A stretch of DNA of 64,000 nt from Bacteroidota bacterium. GTDB lineage: Bacteria > Bacteroidota > Bacteroidia > Bacteroidales > Bacteroidaceae. A program made the position numbers and the translations under genes. Location: NCBI GenBank assembly GCA_023425865.1, contig JAFABV010000092.1, forward strand, positions 1-64,000, written 5' to 3'. How positions within the stretch are numbered: position 1 is the stretch's first letter; the number at the start of each line of letters is the position of its first letter. A model generated the notes under the pieces. That model did not search any database and had not been told where the DNA came from. It saw only the letters and a list, made by a program, of their open reading frames with translations. This document shows, piece by piece, positions 7,966-17,717 of this stretch.

Positions 7966-8988
7966 ATGAGAAAGACATTCCTCTTCATCCACCGATGGCT
8001 GGGCATAGTGTTCGGCTTCTTCATTTTTGTAGTATGCCTGACAGGAGCCGTGCTCACCTTTCAGTCCGAAATCGTGCGCTGGCTCAATAGCGACCTCTAC
8101 CATGTCAGTGTGCCTGCTGGGGCCAAACATTTGAGCGATAAGGAACTGGCCGCAAGAGTGCTCGCGCAACTCGACAAGGGGCAGACAATTACCTTCATCC
8201 AAGTGAGCGACAAGCCCGGCGAGACAGCGCAGGCCAACATTGCGGGTATGGGGCGGAGAAACCTGTTTGTCAATCCCTATACGGGCGAGGTGTTGGGTTA
8301 TCCGCGCTACACCAAGTTTTTCGACACCGTAAAGTCGCTCCATCGCTGGCTACTCAACAAGCCCGACAACCCCCATCAGGGTTCGCTCTCCGTGGGGCGT
8401 GTCGTGGTGGGCTTGACGGCAATAGCCATGTCGCTCATCTTGCTGACGGGCATATATCTCTGGTGGCCTAAGTCGCTCAAGATGCTAAGGAGTCGTTTGA
8501 CGGTCAGCACCTCTAAAGGGCTGCGCCGCTTTGTCTACGACAGTCATGTGTCATTGGGCATCTACGCCTGTGCGTTCCTGCTGCTCATGTCGTTGACCGG
8601 TCCCACATGGTCGTTCACGTGGTACAAGTCGGCAGCGCAAACGGTGCTTGCCAAGCAAGATGGTCAGCGTGAGGACGTCCAGAAGCATGGCGAGCAACGC
8701 CAAGGCATGGGTAAAGAGTCGCATTTGGCGAATGAAATGCGGCATGGACAACCTCAAGCCAATGTGTCGCAGCGCCCCGAAGATGTAGAGGTGAAACGCC
8801 TCTCGGCTGGTGAACGGCAAGGTGGTGACGGCTTCAGGATGCTCATTGCCTCACTCCACTTTGGTGGCTGGGCAGGGTGGCTCTCCAAGGTCATCTACCT
8901 GTTGGCCGCCCTCATTGGGGCCACGCTGCCACTGTCGGGCTTTTATATGTGGTGGAAGCGGACACATGCAAGCAAGGCGCATAGGTAA
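7966..8988 (+). CDS. PepSY-associated TM helix protein
   Basis: 340 aa. It starts RKTFLFIHRWLGIVFGFF, the typical first transmembrane helix of PepSY-TM proteins with the conserved HRWLG. A second helix lies about 145-166 (VGLTAIAMSLILLTGIYLWW), a third about 193-212 (LGIYACAFLLLMSLTGPTW), and the last about 303-325 (LIYLLAALIGATLPLSGFYMWW). Paired His-Trp signatures (HRWLLN, near 126) are present. A charged, low-complexity cytoplasmic or periplasmic loop lies about 224-285. Family members sit in the inner membrane and are often tied to siderophore or iron reduction. No TonB receptor or iron gene is adjacent, so the role here is open. Confidence 0.88.
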   Translation: MRKTFLFIHRWLGIVFGFFIFVVCLTGAVLTFQSEIVRWLNSDLYHVSVPAGAKHLSDKELAARVLAQLDKGQTITFIQVSDKPGETAQANIAGMGRRNLFVNPYTGEVLGYPRYTKFFDTVKSLHRWLLNKPDNPHQGSLSVGRVVVGLTAIAMSLILLTGIYLWWPKSLKMLRSRLTVSTSKGLRRFVYDSHVSLGIYACAFLLLMSLTGPTWSFTWYKSAAQTVLAKQDGQREDVQKHGEQRQGMGKESHLANEMRHGQPQANVSQRPEDVEVKRLSAGERQGGDGFRMLIASLHFGGWAGWLSKVIYLLAALIGATLPLSGFYMWWKRTHASKAHR

Positions 8989-9307
8989 AATCAAGGTTCA
9001 GTAGAATCAGTGTGGGGCTACGCTCACGAGGGTCGCTCACGAGGGTGCGCGATTGCTTTCTGCCTTGGTGAGGCAAGGGGCGTGTCATCTCTAACGGGTG
9101 TTGGGCACCTCCCTCCAGAGGTGTAATCGTCCCCCCCGACATCCATCTGAGGGCTATCCAAGGAAACAGAGCGTACTTGGATAGCCCTCAGCCATTGAGC
9201 GTTGCTTCCCGAGGCAAAAAGCCGATACATCCTCTTGGCGCAATGATACGCCGAGGCCAAACATGACGCGTCTTCGCTCAGGCATTGAGCAGAGACACTC
9301 TGGTGGG
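8989..9307. other. Intergenic region with a strong hairpin
   Basis: 319 bases between convergent genes. It holds a short tandem repeat (CTCACGAGGGT twice, about 9023-9045) and the perfect 16-bp stem at 9147-9191. No gene seen. Confidence 0.6.
9147..9191. repeat. Perfect 16-bp inverted repeat (hairpin)
   Basis: CTGAGGGCTATCCAAG and its exact complement, separated by 13 bases. It lies between the convergent pepSY-TM and histidine kinase genes. It could act as a bidirectional terminator, but neither side has a T-run. Confidence 0.7.
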
Positions 9308-10384
9308 TTAGAATGGTTGGGGGGTTACAGGTGAAAAGCATACCCTGAAGACATGCAGGTGGTCTTCGAAGGAATACAGTATAGACCAATGGTGGTAATC
9401 GCAGATAGACTTGGCGATGGCCAGTCCCAGTCCGTTGCCTTTCTGCCGGTCTATGGAATGGTAGAACCGCTCGAAGAGATGTTCGTGGTCCAGGGGCTTC
9501 CCCTCGGCGGTATTGGCAATGCTCAATTGGTCACGGTCAACGGTGATGAGTATCTTTCCGCCCGGTTTGTTATGCCTGACGGCATTTACGATGAGATTGT
9601 TGATGAGGCATTCTGCCAATACCTCATTACATTGCACTTCAGCCTGCCGGTCGTTGATCTGTGTAGTGATGTGTATGCCCTCAGTGAGTAATTCCAGAGA
9701 AGGCAGCAAGCGCTCTATCTTCTTGGCGAGGACTATGTGGTTGACAATCTGATACTGTGCATTCTCGATCCGGGCCAGGAGCAACAGGTTTCTGTTGAGC
9801 ATAGACATCCTCTTGACTTCGTGATAGATGTCTTGCATCAACTGGGCCTGCTCTTCGGTAACGTCTCGTGTTTGTAACATGAGATCCAGTTTCCCCATGA
9901 CGATGGCGAGGGGTGTCTGCAGTTCGTGCGAGGCGTTTTCTGTGAATTGTTTCTGCACCTGATAGCTCTTTACGCTATGGGTGAGAATATGGCTCAGCGT
10001 GTGGTTAAGCTGTGCGAACTCTTCAATATTGGTTTCGGTAAAGGTGGGAATCTTACCGTCTTCCACTCTGAATGCCCTCAGCTTACTGAGCGTGTCGTTG
10101 AACGGACGCCACAGTTTCATGGGTATAAATCTCATCATCAGTAGCAACGAGAGGATGAAGAGCCCCACGATAGCCAGTAATTGGATGGCGAGTCCGATGA
10201 CGGTGTCTCTCTCAATGTCGAGTTGAGATTGGGGTATATGCGCCATGCGGGCAACTTCGATAAGGTCTTCTGCATAATAACGGGTAATGATATGATAGAA
10301 CAGTGGTGCTGCTGCCACCAAGCTTGCAACCAGGAAGAGTGAGAAGTGGGACAGCAGTTGGTTGATGAGTTTCTTTTTTTTCAT
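9308..10384 (-). CDS. Sensor histidine kinase
   Basis: 358 aa inner-membrane kinase. TM1 about 12-31 and TM2 about 62-85 enclose a short periplasmic loop of about 30 residues. HisKA has the phospho-acceptor His153 (ENASHELQTPLAI). HATPase_c has the N box NLIVNAVRHNKPGG and the G box GNGLGLAIAKSI. Its start overlaps the stop of the response regulator gene by 4 bases (ATGA, 10381-10384), so the two are co-translated. Placed just downstream of an RND pump operon, it is a good candidate to control that pump or the envelope. The signal is unknown. The small sensor loop suggests membrane-internal sensing. Confidence 0.93.
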   Translation of the reverse strand: MKKKKLINQLLSHFSLFLVASLVAAAPLFYHIITRYYAEDLIEVARMAHIPQSQLDIERDTVIGLAIQLLAIVGLFILSLLLMMRFIPMKLWRPFNDTLSKLRAFRVEDGKIPTFTETNIEEFAQLNHTLSHILTHSVKSYQVQKQFTENASHELQTPLAIVMGKLDLMLQTRDVTEEQAQLMQDIYHEVKRMSMLNRNLLLLARIENAQYQIVNHIVLAKKIERLLPSLELLTEGIHITTQINDRQAEVQCNEVLAECLINNLIVNAVRHNKPGGKILITVDRDQLSIANTAEGKPLDHEHLFERFYHSIDRQKGNGLGLAIAKSICDYHHWSILYSFEDHLHVFRVCFSPVTPQPF

Positions 10385-11058
10385 GACTCAGTCCATTTAT
10401 ATCCGGTCCCATAGATGGTCTTGATGCAGTCGTCACATCCGCTTTTGGCCAGTTTGGCCTTGAGGTTCTTGATATGACTGTAGATAAAGTCGAAACTGTC
10501 GAGCAAGTCGGCCATCTCACCACTGAGATGCTCGGCGATGGCAGTCTTGGAGATTGCCCTGTCCTTGTTACTGATAAAGAAGAGGAGCAACTCAAACTCT
10601 GTCTTTGTCAGTTCTACCGGTTTTCCATCAACGGTCACCTCTCTTTCCAGTAGGTGAATGGTCACTTTGCCCGACGAAACCTGATTGCTGCTTGCAAACT
10701 TATTCCTTCGCAGCAGGGCATAGACCCTCATGGAGAGCTCGGGCAGGGGGAAGGGTTTGGGCAGATAGTCGTCGGCTCCTATTTCCAGTCCTTCGAGCTT
10801 GCTCTCCAGCGAGTCTTTGGCTGAGATGATGATGACTCCCACGGGATTGTTGCTTTTCCTGATTTCCCTGAGGATGTCAAGGCCATCTCCTCCTGGCAGC
10901 ATCAGGTCAAGGAGTACACACTCGTATTCGTACAAAGACACTTTAAGTCGCGCCTCCTCGTAGGTGAAGGCTTGCTCGCAAAGATAATTCTGGCTCTCCA
11001 GATAGTCACGAATGCTGTCGGAGAGTCTTTTCTCGTCCTCGATGATGAGTATTTTCAT
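10381..11058 (-). CDS. OmpR-family response regulator
   Basis: 225 aa. Receiver domain (about 1-115) with acidic pocket Glu7-Asp8-Glu9, phospho-acceptor Asp51 (CVLLDLMLPGGDG), Ser/Thr switch (IIISAKDS) and Lys104 (YLPKPF). A winged-helix DNA-binding domain (about 130-225) has LTKTEFELLLFF and a final IKTIYGTGYKW. Translationally coupled to the kinase gene. A TATCTTTG box lies in the 41 bases before the start, so the pair probably has its own promoter apart from the efflux operon upstream. Confidence 0.95.
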   Translation of the reverse strand: MKILIIEDEKRLSDSIRDYLESQNYLCEQAFTYEEARLKVSLYEYECVLLDLMLPGGDGLDILREIRKSNNPVGVIIISAKDSLESKLEGLEIGADDYLPKPFPLPELSMRVYALLRRNKFASSNQVSSGKVTIHLLEREVTVDGKPVELTKTEFELLLFFISNKDRAISKTAIAEHLSGEMADLLDSFDFIYSHIKNLKAKLAKSGCDDCIKTIYGTGYKWTES

Positions 11059-11083
11059 GTGTGTGGCAGGTAATTTCTGTTCA

Positions 11084-11091
11084 CAAAGATA
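11084..11091 (-). promoter_or_regulatory. -7 box (TATCTTTG) for the two-component operon
   Basis: Minus-strand TAnnTTTG match 26 bases before the response regulator ATG, giving a very short 5' leader. No clear -33 element. Confidence 0.5.
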
Positions 11092-11099
11092 CTTGTTTT

Positions 11100-14000
11100 T
11101 TATGGATTACTATTCCCTTTAATCAGCAAAATAAGCGACGGCAATACAATCAGCAGCAATGGCAGTCCGGCACAGAATCCGCCAATGACGGCAATGGCCA
11201 GTGGCTGTTGCATCTGCGCGCCTAAGCCAATGCCCAAGGCCAGAGGCATGAGTGCCAGTATAGCGCTGATGGCAGTCATCAGTTTGGGTCTGATGCGCAG
11301 GGCGATGGCATAGTCTACCGCCTGGTGAATATTGCCTCCTGCCTCCCTATTCTGCCGATATTGATGAATGGTGAAGATGGCATTCTCGGCGATGATGCCC
11401 ACCACCATGATGATGCCGGTATAGCTGCTCACGTTCAGCGGTGTGCCGGTAATCCACAGGGCTACCATACTGCCACAGACCCCAAATATCGATATTCCGA
11501 GTATCGACAAGGAAAGCAGCCACTCTTTGACGAGAAACATCAATACCGCGAAGACCAATAAGATGGCAAGTCCGAGAATCGTGGCCAGCTCTTGGAATGA
11601 CTGTTGCTGTTCGGCGTACGCTCCTCCATATTGCAGTGTGTATCCAGTGGGGAGATGCAGTTGTTGCTTGAAGGTGTTTTGGAGTTCGTTCACGGTAGAC
11701 CCCAGGTCACGTCCTTCCAGGCGGGCGGTAAGGGTGATGTCGCTCTTGAGGTTTTCCCGTTTTTGCACAATCTCTCCCGGTAGGGTCTTCCAGGTAGCGA
11801 AGTACCCTACGGGGCGGGTGGTTCCATCGGGGAGAAATATGGGTTGTTTTACGATGAGGTCGGGCGAATTGAGCGCGTACGGCGTGCGTCTCAACAAGAT
11901 ACGGCGCATCTGTTCGCCATCTTGAACCGACCCAATTTGCAGTCCTCCCGTCATGGCGGCCTGCGAAGGGTCGGGCTCGATGAGGTTGGCATTCTGGCTT
12001 AGTGGTAATCCCCCGATGTAGAGTGACAGTTGTTCACTGAAATCATTTTGGGTTAGGCCATACTGGGTTAGCGTCTGGGCGTTTGGCGTAAATACCAGTG
12101 AGGATCCGGCCGGCACAAGCCCGTTGTCGATGTCGACCACTCCCGGGGTTTTCTGCATCAGCGTTTCAGCCTTTGCCGCCAGTTGTTGCAGTTGCTGGTA
12201 ATCGTCTCCAAATATTTTGATTTCGATGGGTTGTGAGGTGCTCATCAGGTCCCCCAGCAAGTCAGTGATGCGCTGTCCGAAATCGATGGTCATCAGTGGC
12301 ACTTGCGCCGAAATCGATTTTCTGAGATCGCTGATGACCTGTGGCGTTGTCTCTTTGTGGTTAGGCTTGAGTTGGATGAGGTAATCTCCGAAGTTAGACG
12401 GCTTGACGCTAAACGACATGCCCAATGCCGTTCGCCGGGAATAGGTCTGTACCTCGGGATGACTCATGATGATTTTCTCCATCTGCCTGCACAGGCGGTC
12501 TGTTTCCTCGATGTCGGTACCGGCCGGAGAATGGTAATCCAACACGATAGACCCTTCGTCCAAATCGGGCAAGAAGCCTGTTTGCAGCCGTGAGAAAGCC
12601 GTATATCCCAATAGCGCCAGGAGACTCAATATACCCACAGCAATGACCGGATGCCTGTAGAGGCGTGTAATCCAGCCAATCTTGCTCAGGGCGTTTTTCT
12701 CCAGTTGTTCTTTATCCCATCCGGGCTTCATAGGCTTGAACACGGTCTTTTGGGTCAGCGCCAGGTAAGTTGTGGGCAGGAAAATCCAGGACACAAGAAA
12801 GGACGCGATGAGGGTCAGCTCCATGGTCATGGCGAGATCTTGGAAAAACTTACCGGCAAGGCCACTCATCAGGCGGAATGGAAAGTAGATGACGATGGTG
12901 GAAAGCGAGGACGCGATCATGGCCGGCAACAGCGTGTGTATGGCGTGACCTACCACTTGCATGCGCGAAAGGGTGGGGTTCTCCTCCTGTTCACGGTAAA
13001 TCTGCTCGATGATCACGACGGCATCGTCTAATACCAAACCTACCGATGCCGCTATGGCGCCCAATGACATTACGTTGATCGTAATGCCGAAGACCTGCAT
13101 GAGGAGCAGGCTGAAGCCAAAGGTGACCGGAATGGACAGGATGACGGCGAGGCTGGTTCGCCACGATCGTAGGGCAATGATCATGATGAGGATGGCCAGG
13201 AATAGTCCTTCCAAGATGGTGTGCGCCACACTCGAAATGCTATTGCCCACAAATGCGCTCTGGTCGTAGTATGGCTTAAGCTCGTAGCCCGGGGGGAGAA
13301 CCTTCTCCACCTCTTTCTGCTTCTCTGTGACATTTTTGGCGAAGGCTAACAGATTGACGCCGGGCTGTTTCACTAAGTCGATCAATACGGCATCGTCTCC
13401 GTCAGCATTGATTTTGAGAAACTCTTGTTGTTCATGTATCTCTATCTTGGCAATGTCAGCCAACCGCACCGTACGGTTGGCGTTGTTTCTGATGATGGTG
13501 CCCTCCAACTGCTGCAGAGTTTGCAGTCGGGTGTCGGTAAGGGTGAGGTATAACTGGTGGAAGTCTTCTACCTGTCCGTTGCTTTCAATGAAGTTGGTGC
13601 CTTGGAAAGCGGTTTTGATGTCCGCGGGACTGATCTTCAGGGCAGCCATCTTGGACAGGTCGGGTATGACGACAAACTCCTTGGCCTTTCCACCATGAAC
13701 GACAACGTTACTGATTCCGTCTACTTGTGAGAACAGCGGGCGAATCATTAGGTTGGCAACGTCACGCATCTCTATCTTGCTGTGGTTTTTGCTTTTTAGG
13801 GTAAACCCATAGACGGGAAACAGTGATTGGTTCATCACCTCGGTGGAAATGACGGTGCCTGCCGGCAGGAAGTTCTTGATTTCGTTGACCCTGCTTTCCA
13901 GTTGTGCTCTGCTGGCGTATATGTCTAATCCCCATTTGAGATAGACGTCAATGGTACAGCTACCTCTGCTGGTGCTGCTTTTTACAGTGGTGACACCCGG

Positions 14001-14231
14001 TACTTTCTTTACCGCGCTCTCCAAGGGTTTGGTGACGGTAATCATCATTTTGTCGACGGGCTGCTGGCCAGCGTCGGCTATCAGTGTGATACGCGGGAAC
14101 TCTACTTCGGGGAACAGTGCCTTCGACGTGGTGAGGTAGCTATAGATACCCGCCACGATGAGCAGGATGCCGGTCAGGATGATCGGCTTCATGTAGAGTT
14201 GATGTTTGGATGGTTTCATGCGACTTGACAT
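11100..14231 (-). CDS. RND efflux transporter, inner-membrane pump (AcrB/CzcA-like)
   Basis: 1,043 aa, the usual RND length. TM1 near 15-33, then the periplasmic porter domain (VTKPLESAVKKVPGVTTVKS, about 65-84). TM helices 2-6 occupy about 340-490, with GAIAASVGLVLDDAVVIIEQ carrying the intramembrane Asp pair typical of proton relay. The second porter domain and TM7-12 follow (GIIMVVGIIAENAIFTIHQ near the C-terminus). An alternative start lies at codon 5. Proton-driven export with the adaptor and TolC genes just upstream. The lack of a strict heavy-metal signature makes the substrate (drug or metal) uncertain. Confidence 0.94.
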   Translation of the reverse strand: MSSRMKPSKHQLYMKPIILTGILLIVAGIYSYLTTSKALFPEVEFPRITLIADAGQQPVDKMMITVTKPLESAVKKVPGVTTVKSSTSRGSCTIDVYLKWGLDIYASRAQLESRVNEIKNFLPAGTVISTEVMNQSLFPVYGFTLKSKNHSKIEMRDVANLMIRPLFSQVDGISNVVVHGGKAKEFVVIPDLSKMAALKISPADIKTAFQGTNFIESNGQVEDFHQLYLTLTDTRLQTLQQLEGTIIRNNANRTVRLADIAKIEIHEQQEFLKINADGDDAVLIDLVKQPGVNLLAFAKNVTEKQKEVEKVLPPGYELKPYYDQSAFVGNSISSVAHTILEGLFLAILIMIIALRSWRTSLAVILSIPVTFGFSLLLMQVFGITINVMSLGAIAASVGLVLDDAVVIIEQIYREQEENPTLSRMQVVGHAIHTLLPAMIASSLSTIVIYFPFRLMSGLAGKFFQDLAMTMELTLIASFLVSWIFLPTTYLALTQKTVFKPMKPGWDKEQLEKNALSKIGWITRLYRHPVIAVGILSLLALLGYTAFSRLQTGFLPDLDEGSIVLDYHSPAGTDIEETDRLCRQMEKIIMSHPEVQTYSRRTALGMSFSVKPSNFGDYLIQLKPNHKETTPQVISDLRKSISAQVPLMTIDFGQRITDLLGDLMSTSQPIEIKIFGDDYQQLQQLAAKAETLMQKTPGVVDIDNGLVPAGSSLVFTPNAQTLTQYGLTQNDFSEQLSLYIGGLPLSQNANLIEPDPSQAAMTGGLQIGSVQDGEQMRRILLRRTPYALNSPDLIVKQPIFLPDGTTRPVGYFATWKTLPGEIVQKRENLKSDITLTARLEGRDLGSTVNELQNTFKQQLHLPTGYTLQYGGAYAEQQQSFQELATILGLAILLVFAVLMFLVKEWLLSLSILGISIFGVCGSMVALWITGTPLNVSSYTGIIMVVGIIAENAIFTIHQYRQNREAGGNIHQAVDYAIALRIRPKLMTAISAILALMPLALGIGLGAQMQQPLAIAVIGGFCAGLPLLLIVLPSLILLIKGNSNP

Positions 14232-14243
14232 AAGCGTGTTATT

Positions 14244-15122
14244 TCATCGAATGCTTACGAGGGCATCTTCAGTAAGCCCGTAGGCTCCTGATGCCACAAA
14301 TCTGTCTTTTGGCGAAAAGACAGGGGTGAGTATCTCCATTTGCCGCTTGTTGCGGTTTCCCAGGGTTACGGCTATCTTCTCCACGGTGCTGTCTGTCTTG
14401 AGACGCATTACCCAGAAGGTTGTTCGGTTGTTGTCGCTTTGCACGGCATCGGCTGGAAGCAACTGTTGGGCAGCACGCGAACCCTGGGTTGTCACCACGG
14501 CTTTGGCTATAAGCCCCGCGGGCAGGAAGCCCGTCTTGGCGCGGGCCACATAGTTGATGGTCTGGTCGGTAGATTCCATCTCCGGGAGAGGAGCGCCCAA
14601 TGTCGTGTCGAGTCGTCGCCCGCCGGGCAGAATCAGGGTACAGTGCGTGCCCTGATGTATATTACTCGCCTCTTCCGCGGGCACTTTCACCTTGAATACC
14701 AAACTCGTCTGGTCGGTGATGGTGCAGACCACTGACCCCTCGGTGACAAAACTGCCCGGTTGTGGGCCAAGCGAAGAGATGACACCTGGCCTGCGTGCCG
14801 TGACGATGGTGGGAGCCACGGCCATGTTGAGTGCCTGCTGTTCGGCACTCTTCATAGAGAATAGCACAGTTCCTCTACCCACCGTCTGTCCGGCCTGAAG
14901 ATCCATCTTTAGGATATATCCTGAGATTGGGGCAGTGACTTGCAGCGTGTTGAGGTAGTCGGTGATGGCTTGAAATTCGTGCTGCTCATTGATGTTGCCG
15001 TATTCTACCCGGGCAACGGTGATGGCCGTCTTGGGCGGCGCGGAAGGGCCACTGTCTTGGTTTTTGTTTTGGCAGCTGACGATGGCGAGTGTAAGGGTGA
15101 GGGTAGTCAAAATTGTTTTCAT
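14244..15122 (-). CDS. RND periplasmic adaptor (membrane fusion) lipoprotein
   Basis: 292 aa with a lipoprotein signal peptide (lipobox LAIVSC, Cys17). Barrel-sandwich/lipoyl half motifs ITDYLNTLQVTAPISGYI (about 53-70) and TARRPGVISSLGPQPGSFV. It lacks the long alpha-hairpin seen in AcrA/MexA, since the two lipoyl halves are close together, so it is a short adaptor. The beta-barrel and membrane-proximal domains follow (GLIAKAVVTTQG). It links the RND pump to the TolC-like channel. One base separates its start from the stop of the tolC-like gene, and 12 bases lie between its stop and the RND start. Confidence 0.92.
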   Translation of the reverse strand: MKTILTTLTLTLAIVSCQNKNQDSGPSAPPKTAITVARVEYGNINEQHEFQAITDYLNTLQVTAPISGYILKMDLQAGQTVGRGTVLFSMKSAEQQALNMAVAPTIVTARRPGVISSLGPQPGSFVTEGSVVCTITDQTSLVFKVKVPAEEASNIHQGTHCTLILPGGRRLDTTLGAPLPEMESTDQTINYVARAKTGFLPAGLIAKAVVTTQGSRAAQQLLPADAVQSDNNRTTFWVMRLKTDSTVEKIAVTLGNRNKRQMEILTPVFSPKDRFVASGAYGLTEDALVSIR

Positions 15123-15123
15123 C

Positions 15124-16404
15124 TTACCAATTCCAATAGTTATATGTGTTGATGAGTAATTCTTTGTTGATCTTGAGTGTGTTGAGGTTGTGGCTCTCTG
15201 CCGTGAAGGTCTTGAAGGCGTTCACATAATCCACCACCGAGCGCTGTCCTGCCATGATCTCCTTTTGGTAGTCAGACAAGAGTTGCCTGTATTGGGCAAT
15301 GAGCTGTACAGAGTTGTCAATCTGTTTGTCCTGGCTCTTTCTCAATTCTTCGAGCTGAGCCAGTCTGAGTTTCCGTTCGGTTTCATCGCGTTCTCTGAGC
15401 AGTGTGGTTCTTTCCTGGCTGATTTGCATTTCCCGTTGTTGGTGTTTCAGTTGTTTCCCATCGGCCAAGGTCCAGTGTAGGTGCAGTCCGGCACTAACGC
15501 CCCATCGCTTATAAAAATCTTTATACGGCCCCGTCTGACTGCCTGCGTTGGCATAAAACGAGAGTTGTGGCCGGTACAATCCTCGCTGATGCATGTAGTC
15601 GGCTTCATTTTTGAGACTGTCAAGCCGATAGGTCTCCAGAAACGCCGATGTGTGTGCAGGGGGCAGAGAAGGCTCCAGATGAACGGGCGCAATGGCTGTG
15701 GTATCTGCGGTTCCGCAGAGCGTGTTGAGTTCCCCACGATGGGTGAGGTAAGATTGCAGTGCCGCTTGTTGAACCTGCTGGTTGCTTTGTCGTTCTATCT
15801 CTATGAGTCGAATATCGGCCGGACTGGTCAAGCCGTGGGTGGCCAGCGTTCTGACCATGGCGATCTGTCGTGCCAGAATGCTGTCAATCTCTTGGCACGA
15901 CCGCTGGTTTTCCATATCCAGTTGGCACAGCAGAAACTGTTCGGTTACCTGTCGTCCCAGGTCATGACCGGTAAGGCGTATCTGTTGCTCGCTGATGTCC
16001 TTGTCTATTTGCAGCCGTCTGCTCTCATCTTTGTACAGACTTGCGCCGGTAAGAGGCTGTACGAAATCTACACCGGTGAGCAGGTGGCTGCTGCTTTGTC
16101 CCAGGTCGTACCCTGTGTAGCGCTCCGCGCTCTGGGCATCTGCCAGAAAGGTGGTCTTTCCGTTGTCACGGCTGATGATAGGCACGAAGAGCAGGTCGGC
16201 GTTGAGTTCGAGGCGCGAATGGGTATAGAACGCTTTGAGTCGGAGTCGTTCTTCATCGTTCAGCTGTTGCTGGTTCTTGTTGTTGATGATCAGCGGGCTG
16301 AACTTCAGGGCATGGACAATATAGTCATCCAGCGAACGTTGTTGCGCCCTTGTTGTGAGAAGTCCTGTGTAGAACAGGAACAGTGAAAGCATGATTTTTC
16401 TCAT
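15124..16404 (-). CDS. TolC-family outer-membrane efflux protein
   Basis: 426 aa. Signal peptide ending TTRAQQ. Two OEP-type repeats of long alpha-helices with heptad pattern, e.g. LTGHDLGRQVTEQFLLCQLD in the first half and MQISQERTTLLRERDETERK in the second. YLNTLNINK-like endings are replaced by FTAESHNLNTLKINKELL. Forms the trimeric outer-membrane channel of the pump. It follows the PAP2 gene by 16 bases and precedes the adaptor by 1 base, so it is cotranscribed. Confidence 0.92.
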   Translation of the reverse strand: MRKIMLSLFLFYTGLLTTRAQQRSLDDYIVHALKFSPLIINNKNQQQLNDEERLRLKAFYTHSRLELNADLLFVPIISRDNGKTTFLADAQSAERYTGYDLGQSSSHLLTGVDFVQPLTGASLYKDESRRLQIDKDISEQQIRLTGHDLGRQVTEQFLLCQLDMENQRSCQEIDSILARQIAMVRTLATHGLTSPADIRLIEIERQSNQQVQQAALQSYLTHRGELNTLCGTADTTAIAPVHLEPSLPPAHTSAFLETYRLDSLKNEADYMHQRGLYRPQLSFYANAGSQTGPYKDFYKRWGVSAGLHLHWTLADGKQLKHQQREMQISQERTTLLRERDETERKLRLAQLEELRKSQDKQIDNSVQLIAQYRQLLSDYQKEIMAGQRSVVDYVNAFKTFTAESHNLNTLKINKELLINTYNYWNW

Positions 16405-16420
16405 ATTATATTATATCTGA

Positions 16421-17686
16421 TTATAATCGAACGGCTACTTTAGCTCCCAGGGTCATCACGTGCATGTATTCCTTGGAGAGGTCGCTGGGCGCAGACTGCA
16501 GCTGATAGTCGATGAATGCACTGCCCACGCAGCGCGACTGAATCTGGTAGTCTACCGAAACGCCTGTTCCCACCGTCAATCCATGACTCTTCTCTACCTG
16601 CAAGCCGCCTATGACAGTGTGCGGATAGAACACCTCGCCGGCAACCAGTTTGGTGCCAAGCCGCCAGCGATAGGAGAGTGGCAGTGAGATGTAAGGCCCA
16701 GTACTGACCGAATAGAACTTGAAGGTATTTTCTGGGGCCTCAGTATTGTTGATGATGTATTGGAGATTAGAGCACGAGGCTTTTCCTCCCCATCCCATAT
16801 GTCGGCTGAAGAAGTAGGCACCCTCCAGCCCGGCGGTCGTTCCTGTAGAAGTGGCGAAGGTCGTGTTGTCGTCGATGTCATACTTGCTCAGCGGGATATT
16901 GAAGCCCATATACAATCCCAGAAATGAAGGTCGTTCCCAATGGTATGCCGGAGCGTCGGTCCGCTCTATCGTGGTGTCTATGCCTTTGCCCTTGCAGAGT
17001 ACATCGGCCAGCCAGTACCCCATCTCGGTGGAGAGAATGCCTATTCCTGCTCCCACCAAGACATCGCTCAGCCAGTGTTTGTTATTGGCCATTCTCATGA
17101 GCCCGGTGGCCGTGGCTGTGCTGTAGGCTCCTATGCCGACCCATGGACTGAGGTGTCCGTATTCCTTGTTCAGCATGGTGGCGGTCATAAAGGCTGTTGC
17201 CGTATGGCCAGAGGGGAAACTGTGCCGGTTAGAGCCGTCGGGGCGCGTCACGTGGGTAGCGCTTTTCAATGTTTGCACGGCGGAGGTCATCAACAAGGTA
17301 GAGAAAGCGTCGCTGACCAGCATCCGCTTCCATGAACTTCTGCTCTCCACGCCAAGACTCTTCATTCCCAGCATTACAATGGCCGGCGCCAGCTGGGTAT
17401 AATTGTCTATGTCGCGATGGAATGATGGCATGAAGTCATTGCGCAGTGCCCTGAACTTATTGTCCTGATGCTTCTCGATGAGTCCACCAATGATGAGCGG
17501 CACCCCGAGATAAGTGGCTTTGAAAAGTCGGGTATCAGCGAATCTTTCTATGGCCGAACGCATGTAGAGCGAATCCTTGTATTCTATAGCCAGACTGTCT
17601 GGTTGGCCAATGGTAGCTTTCTGTGCCAGTCCCCATGTCGGGCATGCCATGAGCATGATACAGAGCCTTAGCGTAGTCTTGTTCAT
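16421..17686 (-). CDS. PAP2-family phosphatase with C-terminal beta-barrel-like region
   Basis: 421 aa. Signal peptide (ending TWGLAQ). The PAP2 catalytic motifs are complete: KSATHVTRP (Lys141, Arg148), SFPSGH (158-161) and RMANNKHWLSD (Arg198, His204, Asp208). The C-terminal half (about 250-421) has alternating strands (YHWERPSFLGLYMGFNIPLS, GTGVSVDYQIQSRCVGSAFI) ending in VAVRL, like a small outer-membrane barrel. PAP2 enzymes dephosphorylate lipids such as PA, lipid A or undecaprenyl-PP. Its place at the head of an RND operon suggests envelope-stress or lipid-related function. First recognised gene of the operon. Confidence 0.88.
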   Translation of the reverse strand: MNKTTLRLCIMLMACPTWGLAQKATIGQPDSLAIEYKDSLYMRSAIERFADTRLFKATYLGVPLIIGGLIEKHQDNKFRALRNDFMPSFHRDIDNYTQLAPAIVMLGMKSLGVESRSSWKRMLVSDAFSTLLMTSAVQTLKSATHVTRPDGSNRHSFPSGHTATAFMTATMLNKEYGHLSPWVGIGAYSTATATGLMRMANNKHWLSDVLVGAGIGILSTEMGYWLADVLCKGKGIDTTIERTDAPAYHWERPSFLGLYMGFNIPLSKYDIDDNTTFATSTGTTAGLEGAYFFSRHMGWGGKASCSNLQYIINNTEAPENTFKFYSVSTGPYISLPLSYRWRLGTKLVAGEVFYPHTVIGGLQVEKSHGLTVGTGVSVDYQIQSRCVGSAFIDYQLQSAPSDLSKEYMHVMTLGAKVAVRL

Positions 17687-17717
17687 ATACTTGGAATGGG
17701 AGAATAGACAATCAATG

